From NCBI RefSeq assembly GCF_900182925.1, contig NZ_LT900024.1:1-64000 (forward strand): a stretch of 64,000 nucleotides of DNA, written 5' to 3'. Below, in pieces: positions 40,436-49,225 of this stretch. The notes below the pieces were generated by a model. It had not been told where the DNA came from, made no database searches, and saw only the letters and a list, made by a program, of their open reading frames with translations. The DNA is from Psychrobacter sp. LV10R520-6. Its GTDB lineage: Bacteria > Pseudomonadota > Gammaproteobacteria > Pseudomonadales > Moraxellaceae. Within the stretch, counting starts at the first letter, position 1, and each line of letters starts with the position of its first letter. The position numbers and the translations under genes were made by a program.

Positions 40436-40897
40436 ATGTTAAAAAGACTTTTTTTTATAATAACTTTATCAGGGTTATTCGTTGGCTGTGCAACTGTACC
40501 GACAGAGCAAGTTCAAGTAACGAATGCTATGAAACAGTTTAAGTCACCTTCATCTGATAATGCAGGCTTATACATCTATCGAACTGCCAGTGTGCTTGGT
40601 GCCGCATTAAAGAAAGATGTTTGGGTAGATGACAAATGCGTTGGTGAGACTGCAAGAGGAACTTTTTTCTATGAAGAAGTTTTAGGCAATATGGAGCATA
40701 AAGTCTCAACTGAATCTGAATTCTCACCTAATGATTTAATGATTCAAACTCAAGCGGGACAAAACTATTTTATCAAACAATATATGAAGCCAGGTTTATT
40801 TGTCGGTGGCGCAGGTCTCAAACTAGTTACTGAAGCAGAAGGAAAGCAAGACATTAGCGACTTAAAATTAGGAATCAAAGGAAACTGTAGTAAGTAG
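40436..40897 (+). CDS. DUF2846-type lipoprotein
   Basis: The 153-residue product has a lipoprotein signal peptide with lipobox LFVGC (Cys18). The mature domain has the DUF2846 pattern: GLYIYRTASVLGAALKKDVWVDDKCVGET, followed by GTFFYEEVLGNMEHKVSTE and GQNYFIKQYMKPGLFVGGAGLKLV. Mature proteins of this family are thought to be anchored in the outer membrane; the function is not known. It is on the same strand as the barrel gene 97 bases upstream, with a terminator after it. Confidence 0.82.
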   Translation: MLKRLFFIITLSGLFVGCATVPTEQVQVTNAMKQFKSPSSDNAGLYIYRTASVLGAALKKDVWVDDKCVGETARGTFFYEEVLGNMEHKVSTESEFSPNDLMIQTQAGQNYFIKQYMKPGLFVGGAGLKLVTEAEGKQDISDLKLGIKGNCSK

Positions 40898-40958
40898 TTC
40901 AAAGATTGTCTAAACATTGATATTTAGTTTTTGTTTTACTGGTTTTTATAAAGTAAAG

Positions 40959-40988
40959 AGACGCTAACTTTCGGGTTAACGTCTTTCT
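40959..40988 (+). terminator. Terminator after the DUF2846 lipoprotein gene
   Basis: Arms AGACGCTAAC and GTTAACGTCT pair with one mismatch around TTTCGG, followed by a short T-rich stretch. Confidence 0.65.
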
Positions 40989-41117
40989 TATCGGCAAAAA
41001 AGGTATTTCTGCTTAGCAACTTTAAAATAATATCGAAGCGTTTCACTATAGTCTAATGATAGTTATCATATGTTTTATGTATAATAAGATAGCTACCAGT
41101 CTAGAAGGAACAATGAT

Positions 41118-41471
41118 GTGAAATACTTGATACTTTTAATTCTTATACTTACACCAATTGCTAATGCTCAGTTATGGATTAAGTTAGACATGCCTAAAGG
41201 GTCTCTAAATTATATTGACAGGGATTCGATAAGAAAAGAAGGTGATTTTGCCTACTACACTATGAAATATAACTCTTTGGATGATAGTTACAGTTTGGTT
41301 AAGTTTAAGCATGACTGCAAATATAAGGCTCGTGGAGTTATATCTACGTCTGATTTTGACAATAAGACAGATAAACTTATATCATCTAATATTAATTCTA
41401 AGAATGAAATGTTTGAATACTCTAGATCAGCACGAATGATTAAAGTAGAAAAAATAGTCTGTAGACACTAA
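41118..41471 (+). CDS. Small secreted protein, surface-adhesin E-like
   Basis: The 117-residue product has a signal peptide (cleavage after ANA18) and a mature domain with YIDRDSIRKEGDFAYYTMKYNS, a central cysteine (HDCKYKARG) and a C-terminal cysteine (KIVCRH) that could pair. This order (W near the start, YID.DSI, then a two-cysteine end) resembles the surface-adhesin protein E family, but I am not certain. Translation starts at GTG 41,118; the overlapping ATGATG just upstream is out of frame. AAGGA lies about 10 bases upstream. Confidence 0.65.
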   Translation: MKYLILLILILTPIANAQLWIKLDMPKGSLNYIDRDSIRKEGDFAYYTMKYNSLDDSYSLVKFKHDCKYKARGVISTSDFDNKTDKLISSNINSKNEMFEYSRSARMIKVEKIVCRH

Positions 41472-41876
41472 CATCCTATTCATAAGGTCTTTTTTTCTTT
41501 GAGCCTATTTTAGCTCCATGCTTATTAGAGAATGTCTGATATTAATGTACGGCCCATAACTGGCATGTCCATATTATGGTGAGGGCTGATTCTTTTTACT
41601 GACAGCATTTATAAATCCAAACAGAGCACACTGTCAATTCACCTTTAACCATAGCTGGCTGGCATGACAATATTATAGTGGTGGTCATGTGATGAAAATT
41701 TTGAGCAAATGATAGTCAAGTTGGTAGCCAATTTATAATATCTAAAAGTCAAACCCTTATTTATAAATGGTTTAACAGACAAAAAAAGGCCCAAAAAGGG
41801 ACTATTTTGAATCATAGCAGAAAAAGTGCCAAAAACTACAGGCACAAATAATGGTACTTAAAGTATAGATAAATTA

Positions 41877-41943
41877 GGAAGTTTATAAGCTGTTTAATTT
41901 AACTGCTGATAAAATTGCCTTGATAGAATCTGGAGTTAAGTAT
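41877..41943 (+). pseudogene. Relic of a type IIG restriction-modification gene, 3' end
   Basis: In the plus-strand frame starting at 41,878 it reads EVYKLFNLTADKIALIESGVK. The intact enzymes end EVYKLFNLTADEIALIEAEVK, so 18 of 21 residues agree. The DNA matches the reverse complement of the 3' end of the gene at 35,609, but the stop codon is lost and the frame runs on to YLLAGKE. It is inverted relative to the intact gene and is diverged, so it is older than the long repeat. Confidence 0.8.
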
Positions 41944-42198
41944 CTACTGGCGGGAAAAGAACTTCACAAGTGATTGAAAGTTTTTGTAGACTGTCGTAGT
42001 TAATCATTCAATCGAAAGCCAGTAGTTAGCCTTTGAACTCGCCCTGACTTTGAATCTAGCTAGGTGGCTGGCACGTTAACTGCCAAACCAAAATTAAGCT
42101 TTTAATTATAGATTGATAGAGGTTCCCGTTTTGTAGCAGTAAGCCTCATATCATGCTGAACAATCACTTGTAGCTGGCATATAGCTTTACCTATACAC

Positions 42199-42269
42199 AG
42201 ACAATTTTGTAACGGTCAAACCTCAAAAAATAAAATAGATGGGTACCACAGTGGGTACCAAAAATAATA
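42199..42269. repeat. 71-bp flanking repeat, right end of accessory block (inverted)
   Basis: It carries GGGTACC-ACAGT-GGGTACC and the flanking AATAAAATAGAT. It is the inverted, diverged partner of 34,666-34,736. The change of GGTGCCC to GGTACCC makes each heptamer contain a GGTACC palindrome here. Confidence 0.75.
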
Positions 42270-42308
42270 AATATAATATAATTATATTTAAATCAATGAA
42301 TTAGGTAA

Positions 42309-42341
42309 CAAAAAAGGCTAACGCGATGTTAGCCTTTTTTT
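42309..42341 (-). terminator. Terminator of the gene at 42,454
   Basis: A stem GGCTAAC / GTTAGCC, loop GCGAT, is flanked by A6 and T7 and can work on both strands. Its arms resemble those of the typA terminator. Confidence 0.85.
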
Positions 42342-42453
42342 ATGCAATTTTTTTATATAAATACTGTTATTTGAATGCTGTTATATAGATGCTATCTGTT
42401 TAACGAAATCGTCCTAAGGGTCTTGCTTTAATAGTTACTTATATAAGTAAAGG

Positions 42454-42894
42454 CTAAGGCGTGACAATCACATAATCATTGGTGTTAATTAAAATCTCTG
42501 ATGGGCGATCGACGACGATACGTACTACATTATCATTAACTACTTGTGATTTATAATAGTTGTCTTCAGCAACGGTGCAGCCTAAGCAGCGGGCAATCGC
42601 ATCCCAAGGTTCAACGAATAGTTTTTGTTGTGCTTGATCCGCATTACCACCGATAAGTGAGAAAGGCAGACTGACCAGATAAGCGGCCGTACCAGCAACA
42701 GCAGTTACTAGCTGTAGAGGCTTGCCAACTATCGTATCTACTGCCATAGTTTCATAAGAGGGGCCAAAGTCAGTTTCATCAATTTCTATAGCGGCTAATG
42801 CAGGTTGCATGCTCACCATAATTAAGCTTACGCTGGCGATTGCCGTAAGAAGCCTATGCTTGACTGTACGTTGGGTGTTGGCTGTAACCGTCAT
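42454..42894 (-). CDS. Exported protein of unknown function
   Basis: The 146-residue product has a basic N-terminus and a signal peptide (LTAIASVSLIMVSMQPALA, cleavage after ALA). A hydrophobic stretch GKPLQLVTAVAGTAAYLVSLPFSLIGG (about 57-83) follows, then a cysteine pair in ARCLGCTVA. It is likely periplasmic or membrane-attached. Similar small proteins are seen near core genes in Moraxellaceae, but I cannot name a family. Its strand is convergent with typA across the accessory block, so the two were probably adjacent before the block arose. Confidence 0.7.
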   Translation of the reverse strand: MTVTANTQRTVKHRLLTAIASVSLIMVSMQPALAAIEIDETDFGPSYETMAVDTIVGKPLQLVTAVAGTAAYLVSLPFSLIGGNADQAQQKLFVEPWDAIARCLGCTVAEDNYYKSQVVNDNVVRIVVDRPSEILINTNDYVIVTP

Positions 42895-43176
42895 GACAAT
42901 ATCCTAAAACTCGTAAGCGTTATTTTTAACAGTTGCTGCTATTTTTCACATGGAAATGAAGCGGCAACGATTGCTATTATAATTGAATACTACCTATAAA
43001 TAAGCGATAAACGCTATTCGTGTAAGTGCTATTACTATTAAAGCAAGATGTGCATTGATAAGCAACAAAAATGCGCACGATATATGCAGGGTTACGAACA
43101 GTTACCTAAAATACAACCAATTCTAATCATTTATATCTATAATAAGTAAATTAAGAAACAATAAAGAGATAGGGTT

Positions 43177-43788
43177 ATGGGAAAACTGGTTAGTATTGGG
43201 GAGGCGGCCAAGCATTTTGGGGTTGCTCAATCGACATTAAGACGTTGGGATGAAGATGGTACGTTAGTCGCCAAAAGAACCGAAAATGGTCACAGACGTT
43301 ATGATTTAAATGAAGTAAGACCACACCCTTTAAATACACCACCAAAATTAGACCGAAAAACCATTGCTTATGCTCGTGTTTCAAGTTGTGACCAAAAAGA
43401 TGACTTGCAGCGCCAAGCGCAGGTTTTGGAACTTTATTGTGCCAAACAAGGTTGGCGTTTCGAGACAATCACCGATTTTGGTAGTGGTATGAACTATAAG
43501 AAGAAAGGCTTAAAAATCCTGCTTGACGACATTCTTGACAACAAAGTCGAGCGACTGGTAATCACCCACAAAGACAGACTTTTACGCTTTGGTGCTGAAT
43601 TGGTGTTTATGCTATGTGAGGCGCGTGATGTTAAGGTGGTCATTATCAATCAAGGCGAGGAACTTAGTTTTGAGCAAGAATTAGCCCAAGATGTATTAGA
43701 GATTATCACTGTATTTTCAGCGAGGCTCTACGGTTCTCGCAGCAAGAAAAATCAAAAACTAATAGAGGCGGTTAAACAAGTATTATGA
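43177..43788 (+). CDS. tnpA: IS607-family transposase TnpA (serine recombinase)
   Basis: The 203-residue protein has a MerR-type helix-turn-helix at the N-terminus (GEAAKHFGVAQSTLRRWDEDGTL, then RTENGHRRYDLNEV). A small serine recombinase domain follows, with the nucleophile motif YARVSS (about residues 65-70) and the conserved DLQRQ, GSGMNYKKKGL and HKDRLLRFG segments. It cuts and rejoins both ends of the element through a serine-DNA link. The stop overlaps the tnpB start (ATGA). Confidence 0.92.
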   Translation: MGKLVSIGEAAKHFGVAQSTLRRWDEDGTLVAKRTENGHRRYDLNEVRPHPLNTPPKLDRKTIAYARVSSCDQKDDLQRQAQVLELYCAKQGWRFETITDFGSGMNYKKKGLKILLDDILDNKVERLVITHKDRLLRFGAELVFMLCEARDVKVVIINQGEELSFEQELAQDVLEIITVFSARLYGSRSKKNQKLIEAVKQVL

Positions 43789-44939
43789 TCCGTGGTCATA
43801 TCATCGAACTCAAACCAAACAACGTACAGGCGAACCATTTTGCCCGTGCTTGCGGTGTGGCGCGGAAAGCTTACAACTGGGCCTTGCATGAGTGGCAACG
43901 TCAATATAGAGAGGACAAGGCCTACCGTGACGCCTGTTTATTGGCTGGTATTGAGATTGATTCCAAAAATCTAAACAGACCCTCACAAGCCAAGCTCAGA
44001 CGCGAATTGAACGCCATTAAACGTGAGCTATTCCCGTGGATGACGGAAGTGACAAAATGTGCCCCGCAAGCCGCAATCATGCAACTGGGCGATGCTTATA
44101 ACAACTTCTTTAAAGGGCTGGCTGAATACCCCGTCACGCGCAAGCGTGGTAAAGACGATAGATTCAGTCTCTCTAACGACCAATTTGCCATTAAAGGTAA
44201 ATCCATTCGCATCCCTAATTTAGGCTGGGTGCGTATGAAAGAGGCTTTACGGTTTGACGGTAAAATAATGGCGGCCACCATCTCTAAGCGCGGCGGGAAA
44301 TGGTTTGTCAGCGTTGCAGTTGATTTAGACCACAGGGTTAAAAAGATTATCAAGACAGGTAAAAGCGTTGGTATCGACCTTGGTATTACCGATTTATTAG
44401 TTTTATCAGACGGCACCAAAATTAAAGCACCTAAGCCCTTAGCTAAATATTTAAGCAAATTAAGAACACTCAATAAAAACCTGAGTCGCACTAAAAAAGG
44501 CAGTAAAAACAGAGAAAAGGCGAAAACCAAGCTCTCTCGTTTGCATTATAAGATCAGAGGTATCAGGCAGGATTCGTTGCACAAAATAACCTCTAGCTTG
44601 GTCAGAGAGTTTGATGTGATTGCGATTGAAAGTCTTAATGTCAAAGGCATGGTTAAAAATAGAAAGCTGTCACGCGCCATTAGTGATTTGGGTTTCTTTG
44701 AATTTAAGCGTCAGCTTATCTATAAAGCCAATGAGCAAGGCAAGGTTGTGAAGTCAGTCGGTCGTTTTTACCCAAGCTCAAAGACTTGCTCAAACTGCAA
44801 TCACATCCTTGGCAAAGATGAATTAACACTAAAGATGCGCGAATGGACGTGTCCTGAGTGTCAGTCCAAACATGACCGCGATCTCAACGCCAGTATCAAT
44901 ATTTTAAATAACGCGACTGTTATTTTAACAGTCGCATAA
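43785..44939 (+). CDS. tnpB: TnpB RNA-guided nuclease of the IS607 element
   Basis: The 384-residue protein is full length. The RuvC residues are D198 in GIDLGI, E282 in IESLNVKG and the DRD motif at 364-366 in HDRDLNASINI. A four-cysteine zinc finger (C335, C338, C356, C359) lies between the second and third RuvC parts. The N-terminal WED/REC-like half begins RGHIIELKPNNVQANHFARACG. TnpB proteins are ancestors of Cas12 and cut DNA next to a TAM using a guide RNA from the element's right end. All catalytic residues are present, so it may be active. Confidence 0.92.
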   Translation: MIRGHIIELKPNNVQANHFARACGVARKAYNWALHEWQRQYREDKAYRDACLLAGIEIDSKNLNRPSQAKLRRELNAIKRELFPWMTEVTKCAPQAAIMQLGDAYNNFFKGLAEYPVTRKRGKDDRFSLSNDQFAIKGKSIRIPNLGWVRMKEALRFDGKIMAATISKRGGKWFVSVAVDLDHRVKKIIKTGKSVGIDLGITDLLVLSDGTKIKAPKPLAKYLSKLRTLNKNLSRTKKGSKNREKAKTKLSRLHYKIRGIRQDSLHKITSSLVREFDVIAIESLNVKGMVKNRKLSRAISDLGFFEFKRQLIYKANEQGKVVKSVGRFYPSSKTCSNCNHILGKDELTLKMREWTCPECQSKHDRDLNASINILNNATVILTVA

Positions 44940-45060
44940 CCCCGCTCATTGGTCGGTGAGTTCCATCGCCAATTAAAAAAGTCTGTGGAGTCGTAGTCAG
45001 TCTAAGTCTCAAACGAGAGGTAGCGCATGGCATTGAAGCAGAAAGAAAATTTTAAATCTA
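44850..45060 (+). ncRNA. Candidate omega (right-end) RNA of the IS607 TnpB
   Basis: TnpB guide RNAs overlap the end of tnpB and run to the element's right end. Here the 120 bases after the stop have paired segments (CTCATTGGTCGGTGAG, then AGTCTGTGGAGTCGTAGTCAGTCTAAG) and end in the tail near 45,050. The limits are approximate and the assignment is by position. Confidence 0.4.
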
Positions 45061-45278
45061 GCTAGTTAGATATATTTAGTGAGATTTGAGTAATATTTTT
45101 GGAACGGTGTTGACAAATTACTAGGTAGTAAATAACTATTATCTTATTACGGTCTCAGTCTCGATTAATTTTATTCAAAGAATACTTTCATCCACTATAA
45201 CGCCACGACTTGCTTAACAAATTATACCAACCGTATTAGAGCTGACTCTATATTCTATGGTAATTTATCGGGTTCCAC
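45061..45278. other. Gap between the IS607 element and mutM
   Basis: These 218 bases show no gene or clear terminator for mutM. If the element end is right, the first ~16-20 bases after it would act as the TnpB guide. Confidence 0.4.
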
Positions 45279-46178
45279 TTATTTCAACGGCTGACAGGTT
45301 GGGCAATAAACACTGGCACGTGCATTGAGCTTGATGTTATCGAGTACCGTATCGCAGTGCGGACAAGTCTCACCCTGTCTACCGTAGACATTTAATGTCT
45401 GCTGGAAATAACCCGTTTGACCGCTAGCTACTGTGAAATCGCGTAGTGTTGAGCCGCCAAGTTCTATCGCCTTTTTTAAGATAGCTTTAATATGATCGAC
45501 CAGTATAACGGTCTGATCGTACGATAACTGATGAGCGGGTGTTGCTGGATGAATACCTGCTAGATATAAGCTTTCGGTCGCGTAAATATTGCCTACGCCA
45601 ACCACGACTTGCTGTTCCATAATCACTGACTTGATAGCACGTGCGATAGGGCGTTTGCTCGGTTTATTGGCTGTATTATTCGGTATCTCATTAGCAATGG
45701 GAATACGCTGGATGAAATGATAAAGATAGTCTGCGGTAAACTCTGTAGATAGGGGCTCAGGACCCAAATGATTCAACAATTTATCACTATAGTCTGCATA
45801 CCATAAAACTGCCCCAAAGCGTCTAGGGTCATGATAGTGCAACTGTGTGTCTATACCATCGGTATTGCTAAAAGTCATAATTAAATGATCGTGCTTACGT
45901 TTATCAGTATCCACTGGATATTGCTGTAAACTTCCTGACATGCCAAGATGCATTATTAATTGGCGTTGCGGTAGTTTCTTTATTGTAGGTGTGAAGGTAA
46001 GTATTAAATACTTTGCTCGCCGCTCTACAGTATGCAAAGTATAATCAATTAAGCTATTCAAGTCATCAGGCATCAACCAACGCAATTTTGGCTGGAACAC
46101 TTGGACATTGCTAACTTGCTGTCCTAATAAAGGAGTTAAGCTGGTTTTGGTAGTTTCAACTTCGGGTAATTCAGGCAT
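45279..46178 (-). CDS. mutM: Formamidopyrimidine-DNA glycosylase
   Basis: MutM removes 8-oxoguanine and FaPy bases and cuts the abasic site. The protein begins MPELPEVE, giving the catalytic Pro2 and Glu3 after Met removal. It has LRWLMPDDL, HLGMSGSL, the DPRRFGAVLW segment and VGNIYATESLYLAGIHP for the H2TH part. The C-terminal zinc finger is CPHCDT...CPTCQ. At 299 residues it is some 25-30 longer than E. coli MutM because of short loops such as NEIPNNTANKPSK. It lies downstream of relA on the same strand. Confidence 0.97.
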   Translation of the reverse strand: MPELPEVETTKTSLTPLLGQQVSNVQVFQPKLRWLMPDDLNSLIDYTLHTVERRAKYLILTFTPTIKKLPQRQLIMHLGMSGSLQQYPVDTDKRKHDHLIMTFSNTDGIDTQLHYHDPRRFGAVLWYADYSDKLLNHLGPEPLSTEFTADYLYHFIQRIPIANEIPNNTANKPSKRPIARAIKSVIMEQQVVVGVGNIYATESLYLAGIHPATPAHQLSYDQTVILVDHIKAILKKAIELGGSTLRDFTVASGQTGYFQQTLNVYGRQGETCPHCDTVLDNIKLNARASVYCPTCQPLK

Positions 46179-46248
46179 AGTAGTTTTTTATAATGACTCT
46201 GTTGTTATCAAAGGAGTATGGTATTAAAAGAATCTGTTTTTAAAAAGA

Positions 46249-46281
46249 TTTAGTGTCCATCTCTAAAAGATAGACACTAAA
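46249..46281 (-). terminator. Terminator of relA
   Basis: Arms TTTAGTGTC-ATCT and AGAT-GACACTAAA pair with one internal mismatch. On the minus strand the hairpin is followed by TCTTTTT. Confidence 0.75.
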
Positions 46282-46319
46282 TAATAAGTGCTAAACAACA
46301 GATCCTAACTAATAGATTT

Positions 46320-48878
46320 TTATGCAACGGCGCGGCGCGCATGCAAAACACCATGCTGCTGCTCAAGCTTGGCTAATAGTTTAGATAGATGCGCAAGTCC
46401 CGAAACTTCAACATGGAATCTCAAAAAAGCAATGTTGTCGTCTGTACTTTGGGTCTCAACTTGACGAATATTGACATTTTCTTTATCAATAATTTGGGTC
46501 AAATCACGCAGTAAGCCGCGGCGGTCATAAGCTTCGACATGAATATCAACCGGCTGATAACGACCAGAATTAGACTTCCAAGCAGCATCTATTTTACGTT
46601 CGGGGTCGCGCTCAATTAAGCGCATATATTCTGGACAGCCGCGGTTATGGACACTGATACCGCGCGATAAGGTAATGTAGCCAGCAATCGGCTCTCCATG
46701 TACGGGATGACAGCAGCCTGCTAAATTAATCTCAATATTATCCAAACCATCGATACAGATCTTGTAAGCATCAATCTTACCCGTGGTCTTAGGATCAACA
46801 CTGGGTGCAAAGTATTCTTCTTGTTTTTCAGGTTCTAGATGGAGCTGACGAGAAATATGACCCGTAAGCTGGTTTATGCCTATCTCACCAGTTACCAAAC
46901 CGACCACAATATCATCGCTATTATTGACGTGAAAATACTGGAGATAATCGTTCAAATCAATACTGTTAGGATGCACTGATAAGCGCTCTAGCTCCTTGCT
47001 TAGCATCCGCCGACCAATCTCAATATTTTTATCACGATCCTGCTTATTAAACCATTGACGTAGCTTTGAGCGGGCTCGATTAGTATGAATGTAACCCAGT
47101 GATGCCACCAGCCAATCACGATTGGGCTCGCGTGAGGCCTTGGTAATAATTTCGACTTGCTCGCCAGTCTTGAGCTGATAAGTCAGTGGCACATAGCGCT
47201 GATTTACTCTTGCGGCTTGGGCACGGTTGCCCACTTGTGTGTGCACGTAATAAGCAAAATCAAGGACAGTCGCGCCCTTCGGAAGCTCAATAATATCGCC
47301 ATCGCGACTAAAGATATAAATGCGTTCGAGCTCATCAAAATCAACGATTTGCTCTTCGTCATCAAGCTCAGCAAGCTCTATTTCATCATGTTCTTCACCG
47401 GTCACTAACGCGGAGCGCAGCTGATTGCGGGTTTCATTATTGACAGACAGTAAGTGACGTAGTGAACTGATTCTTTGATTGAGGTAATTGTCTTTTTTGT
47501 TCTTCAGCCCTTCTTTATAATTGACATGGGCACACATGCCAAGCTCGGCTTCAAAATGCATCTCATGAGTACGAATTTGTACCTCAAGCGACTTATTTTC
47601 GGCAATAACAGCGGTATGCAATGAGCGATAGCCGTTGGATTTTGGGTTGGTGATATAGTCATCGAATTGCTCAGGGATATAGCGCCATAAACCATGCACC
47701 AACCCTAAAACGTGATAACAGTCTGAAGGATTAGTGACCAAAATTCTGAGGGCACGAATATCATATAGCTGATCGAATGATAAGCCTTTGAGCTTCATTT
47801 TACGATAGATAGAATAGATGTGCTTGACGCGTCCTGAGACTTCACCGGCAATACCGGCCTCTATCAGAGCATCATTCAGCTTATCTTGGACGCGCTGAAT
47901 ATAAGACTCACGCTCGCTACGCTTTTCAGACAGTAACCTAGCAATCTCTTTATAACGCTCAGGCGCGAGATAACGAAATGCTAAGTCTTCAAGCTCCCAT
48001 TTAAGCTGCGCAATACCTAGACGGTGGGCAAGCGGAGCGTAGATAGTCATGACTTCACGTGCAACCCGGTTTTGACGTTCAGCATTAGCAAAGGTCAGCT
48101 CACGCATGGCGAATGTACGCTCAGCCAGCTTGATGAGCACCACGCGCACATCATTGGTGACCGAGATGAGCATGCTATAAATGTTCGATAGCTGATCGCG
48201 CTGATTATTGACGAAGTGATCTTCTAGGCGTTTATTGCTTTCAATAATCTCTGACAGCTTACCCATCGATAAAGTGTCTTTCACTAAAGCAGATATATCA
48301 GCGTCAAAGTTTTTCTCAATATCAGCCAGACTTATTAAGGACTTACGCGCACTACGATATAACATAGCAGCGACTAGCGCATCTTCATCTTGATACAGAT
48401 AGGTTAAAATGTCCGTCATACCAATGCCAGTCACATAGGCACCTGAGCGCTCAGATTCACTGGTATTCATACGGCTGCGGATAAACTCACAAGCAGTACT
48501 AAGATTGGGCACTGTCTCTTGCCCGATACGTTTGGCCACATTGTCTAGCCAAGCAGGGACATCAATATTGGCATGATTTAAATCGATAGCTTCAAGCTCT
48601 TCTGAGAGCATAAGGGTTTTGTCCAAATGGGTATTGGCCAAATACTTGTTTTCAAACTTTGAGTTATGATTGTGATGAGCATGCTGCGCTGAGCGATCAA
48701 AAGTAGTGTGCAGTTTATGAGTCGTCAGTTGTTGTTTGATATCAAGCGGTATTTGGGCGTAGCTGTTAGCAGACTGCTGAGAGCGTTGACTGGCGACCAG
48801 TTGCGCTGTTAATGTCGCACTGTCAGCTTGCGTGGTTTGTCCATCTACCAGCGGTAAGCCTTCACGAATTTTTACCAT
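46320..48878 (-). CDS. relA: GTP pyrophosphokinase RelA
   Basis: RelA makes (p)ppGpp on ribosomes stalled by uncharged tRNA. The 852-residue protein has a pseudo-hydrolase domain whose HD motif is lost (the region reads MLYRSARKSLI), which marks RelA rather than SpoT. The synthetase domain has YDIRALRILV and DYITNPKSNGYRSLHT. A TGS domain (RDGDIIELPKGATVLDFAYYVHT), a zinc-finger-like segment (LAGCCHPVHGEPIAGYIT and HNRGCPEYMRL) and a C-terminal ACT domain follow. An N-terminal extension of ~100 residues is rich in H and N. It probably has its own transcript. Confidence 0.95.
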   Translation of the reverse strand: MVKIREGLPLVDGQTTQADSATLTAQLVASQRSQQSANSYAQIPLDIKQQLTTHKLHTTFDRSAQHAHHNHNSKFENKYLANTHLDKTLMLSEELEAIDLNHANIDVPAWLDNVAKRIGQETVPNLSTACEFIRSRMNTSESERSGAYVTGIGMTDILTYLYQDEDALVAAMLYRSARKSLISLADIEKNFDADISALVKDTLSMGKLSEIIESNKRLEDHFVNNQRDQLSNIYSMLISVTNDVRVVLIKLAERTFAMRELTFANAERQNRVAREVMTIYAPLAHRLGIAQLKWELEDLAFRYLAPERYKEIARLLSEKRSERESYIQRVQDKLNDALIEAGIAGEVSGRVKHIYSIYRKMKLKGLSFDQLYDIRALRILVTNPSDCYHVLGLVHGLWRYIPEQFDDYITNPKSNGYRSLHTAVIAENKSLEVQIRTHEMHFEAELGMCAHVNYKEGLKNKKDNYLNQRISSLRHLLSVNNETRNQLRSALVTGEEHDEIELAELDDEEQIVDFDELERIYIFSRDGDIIELPKGATVLDFAYYVHTQVGNRAQAARVNQRYVPLTYQLKTGEQVEIITKASREPNRDWLVASLGYIHTNRARSKLRQWFNKQDRDKNIEIGRRMLSKELERLSVHPNSIDLNDYLQYFHVNNSDDIVVGLVTGEIGINQLTGHISRQLHLEPEKQEEYFAPSVDPKTTGKIDAYKICIDGLDNIEINLAGCCHPVHGEPIAGYITLSRGISVHNRGCPEYMRLIERDPERKIDAAWKSNSGRYQPVDIHVEAYDRRGLLRDLTQIIDKENVNIRQVETQSTDDNIAFLRFHVEVSGLAHLSKLLAKLEQQHGVLHARRAVA

Positions 48879-49225
48879 AGCCGATTCCTCTTAGCTATTT
48901 TTGAATTATTTATGACCTCACTCGCCACGTGCAACCCCTGATTTATATCTCATAAACTATCAAATATAAATCAACATAGCTGCCAAAAAGTCCATTTTTT
49001 AGCAGCTGATATAAAGGCGAATACCTAGTATTTATAAGGCTATAGATCCCAATATTTAGCACATTCTTTGTCATATTCTGATCAAAAAATTCATAAGCCA
49101 GTGGGCAATTATTATCTCATTTACACACTGCAAATCAAGCAGAGCTCTGTAATGTTAATATAGGTGAGGGTAACATAATGGCCGCTTGACTAATGGACTT
49201 TAATCTATTCGTTCAAAAATAGTAA
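48879..49225. other. Gap between relA and rlmD
   Basis: There is no gene in 347 bases. It should hold the relA promoter (minus strand) and the end of the rlmD transcript. No strong hairpin is seen. Confidence 0.4.

Larger units (their letters stand above)
41472..42453. other. Gene-poor region with relics of the restriction gene and flank repeat
   Basis: No intact gene is seen in 982 bases. It holds an inverted relic of the restriction-modification 3' end (41,877-41,943), the 71-bp flank repeat (42,199-42,269) and a terminator (42,309-42,341). An imperfect direct repeat, TGGCATGTCCATATTATGG near 41,560 and TGGCATGACAATATTATAG near 41,660, is also present. It looks like the eroded right edge of the accessory block. 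Confidence 0.6.
43177..45060 (+). mobile_element. IS607-family element with tnpA and tnpB
   Basis: A MerR-HTH/serine-recombinase TnpA and a TnpB overlap by four bases, the normal IS607 layout. The right end is placed near 45,060, after a conserved-looking tail (GGTAGCGCATGGCATTGAAG, then GCAGAAAGAAA) typical of the end of TnpB elements. The left end lies somewhere in 42,895-43,176 and cannot be fixed, because IS607 elements lack clear inverted repeats. Both genes look intact. Confidence 0.75.

Noticed and set aside
39802..41471. A secretion or toxin-antitoxin system among the small envelope genes
   Set aside because: The three proteins carry export signals and have the look of a barrel protein, a lipoprotein and a small secreted protein. 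No pair features or toxin folds are visible.
41645..41845. 66-codon minus-strand frame in the gene-poor region
   Set aside because: No ribosome site and no likeness to a known protein; it overlaps relic sequence.
46320..48878. SpoT rather than RelA
   Set aside because: The hydrolase HD motif is missing and the length and C-terminus fit RelA.
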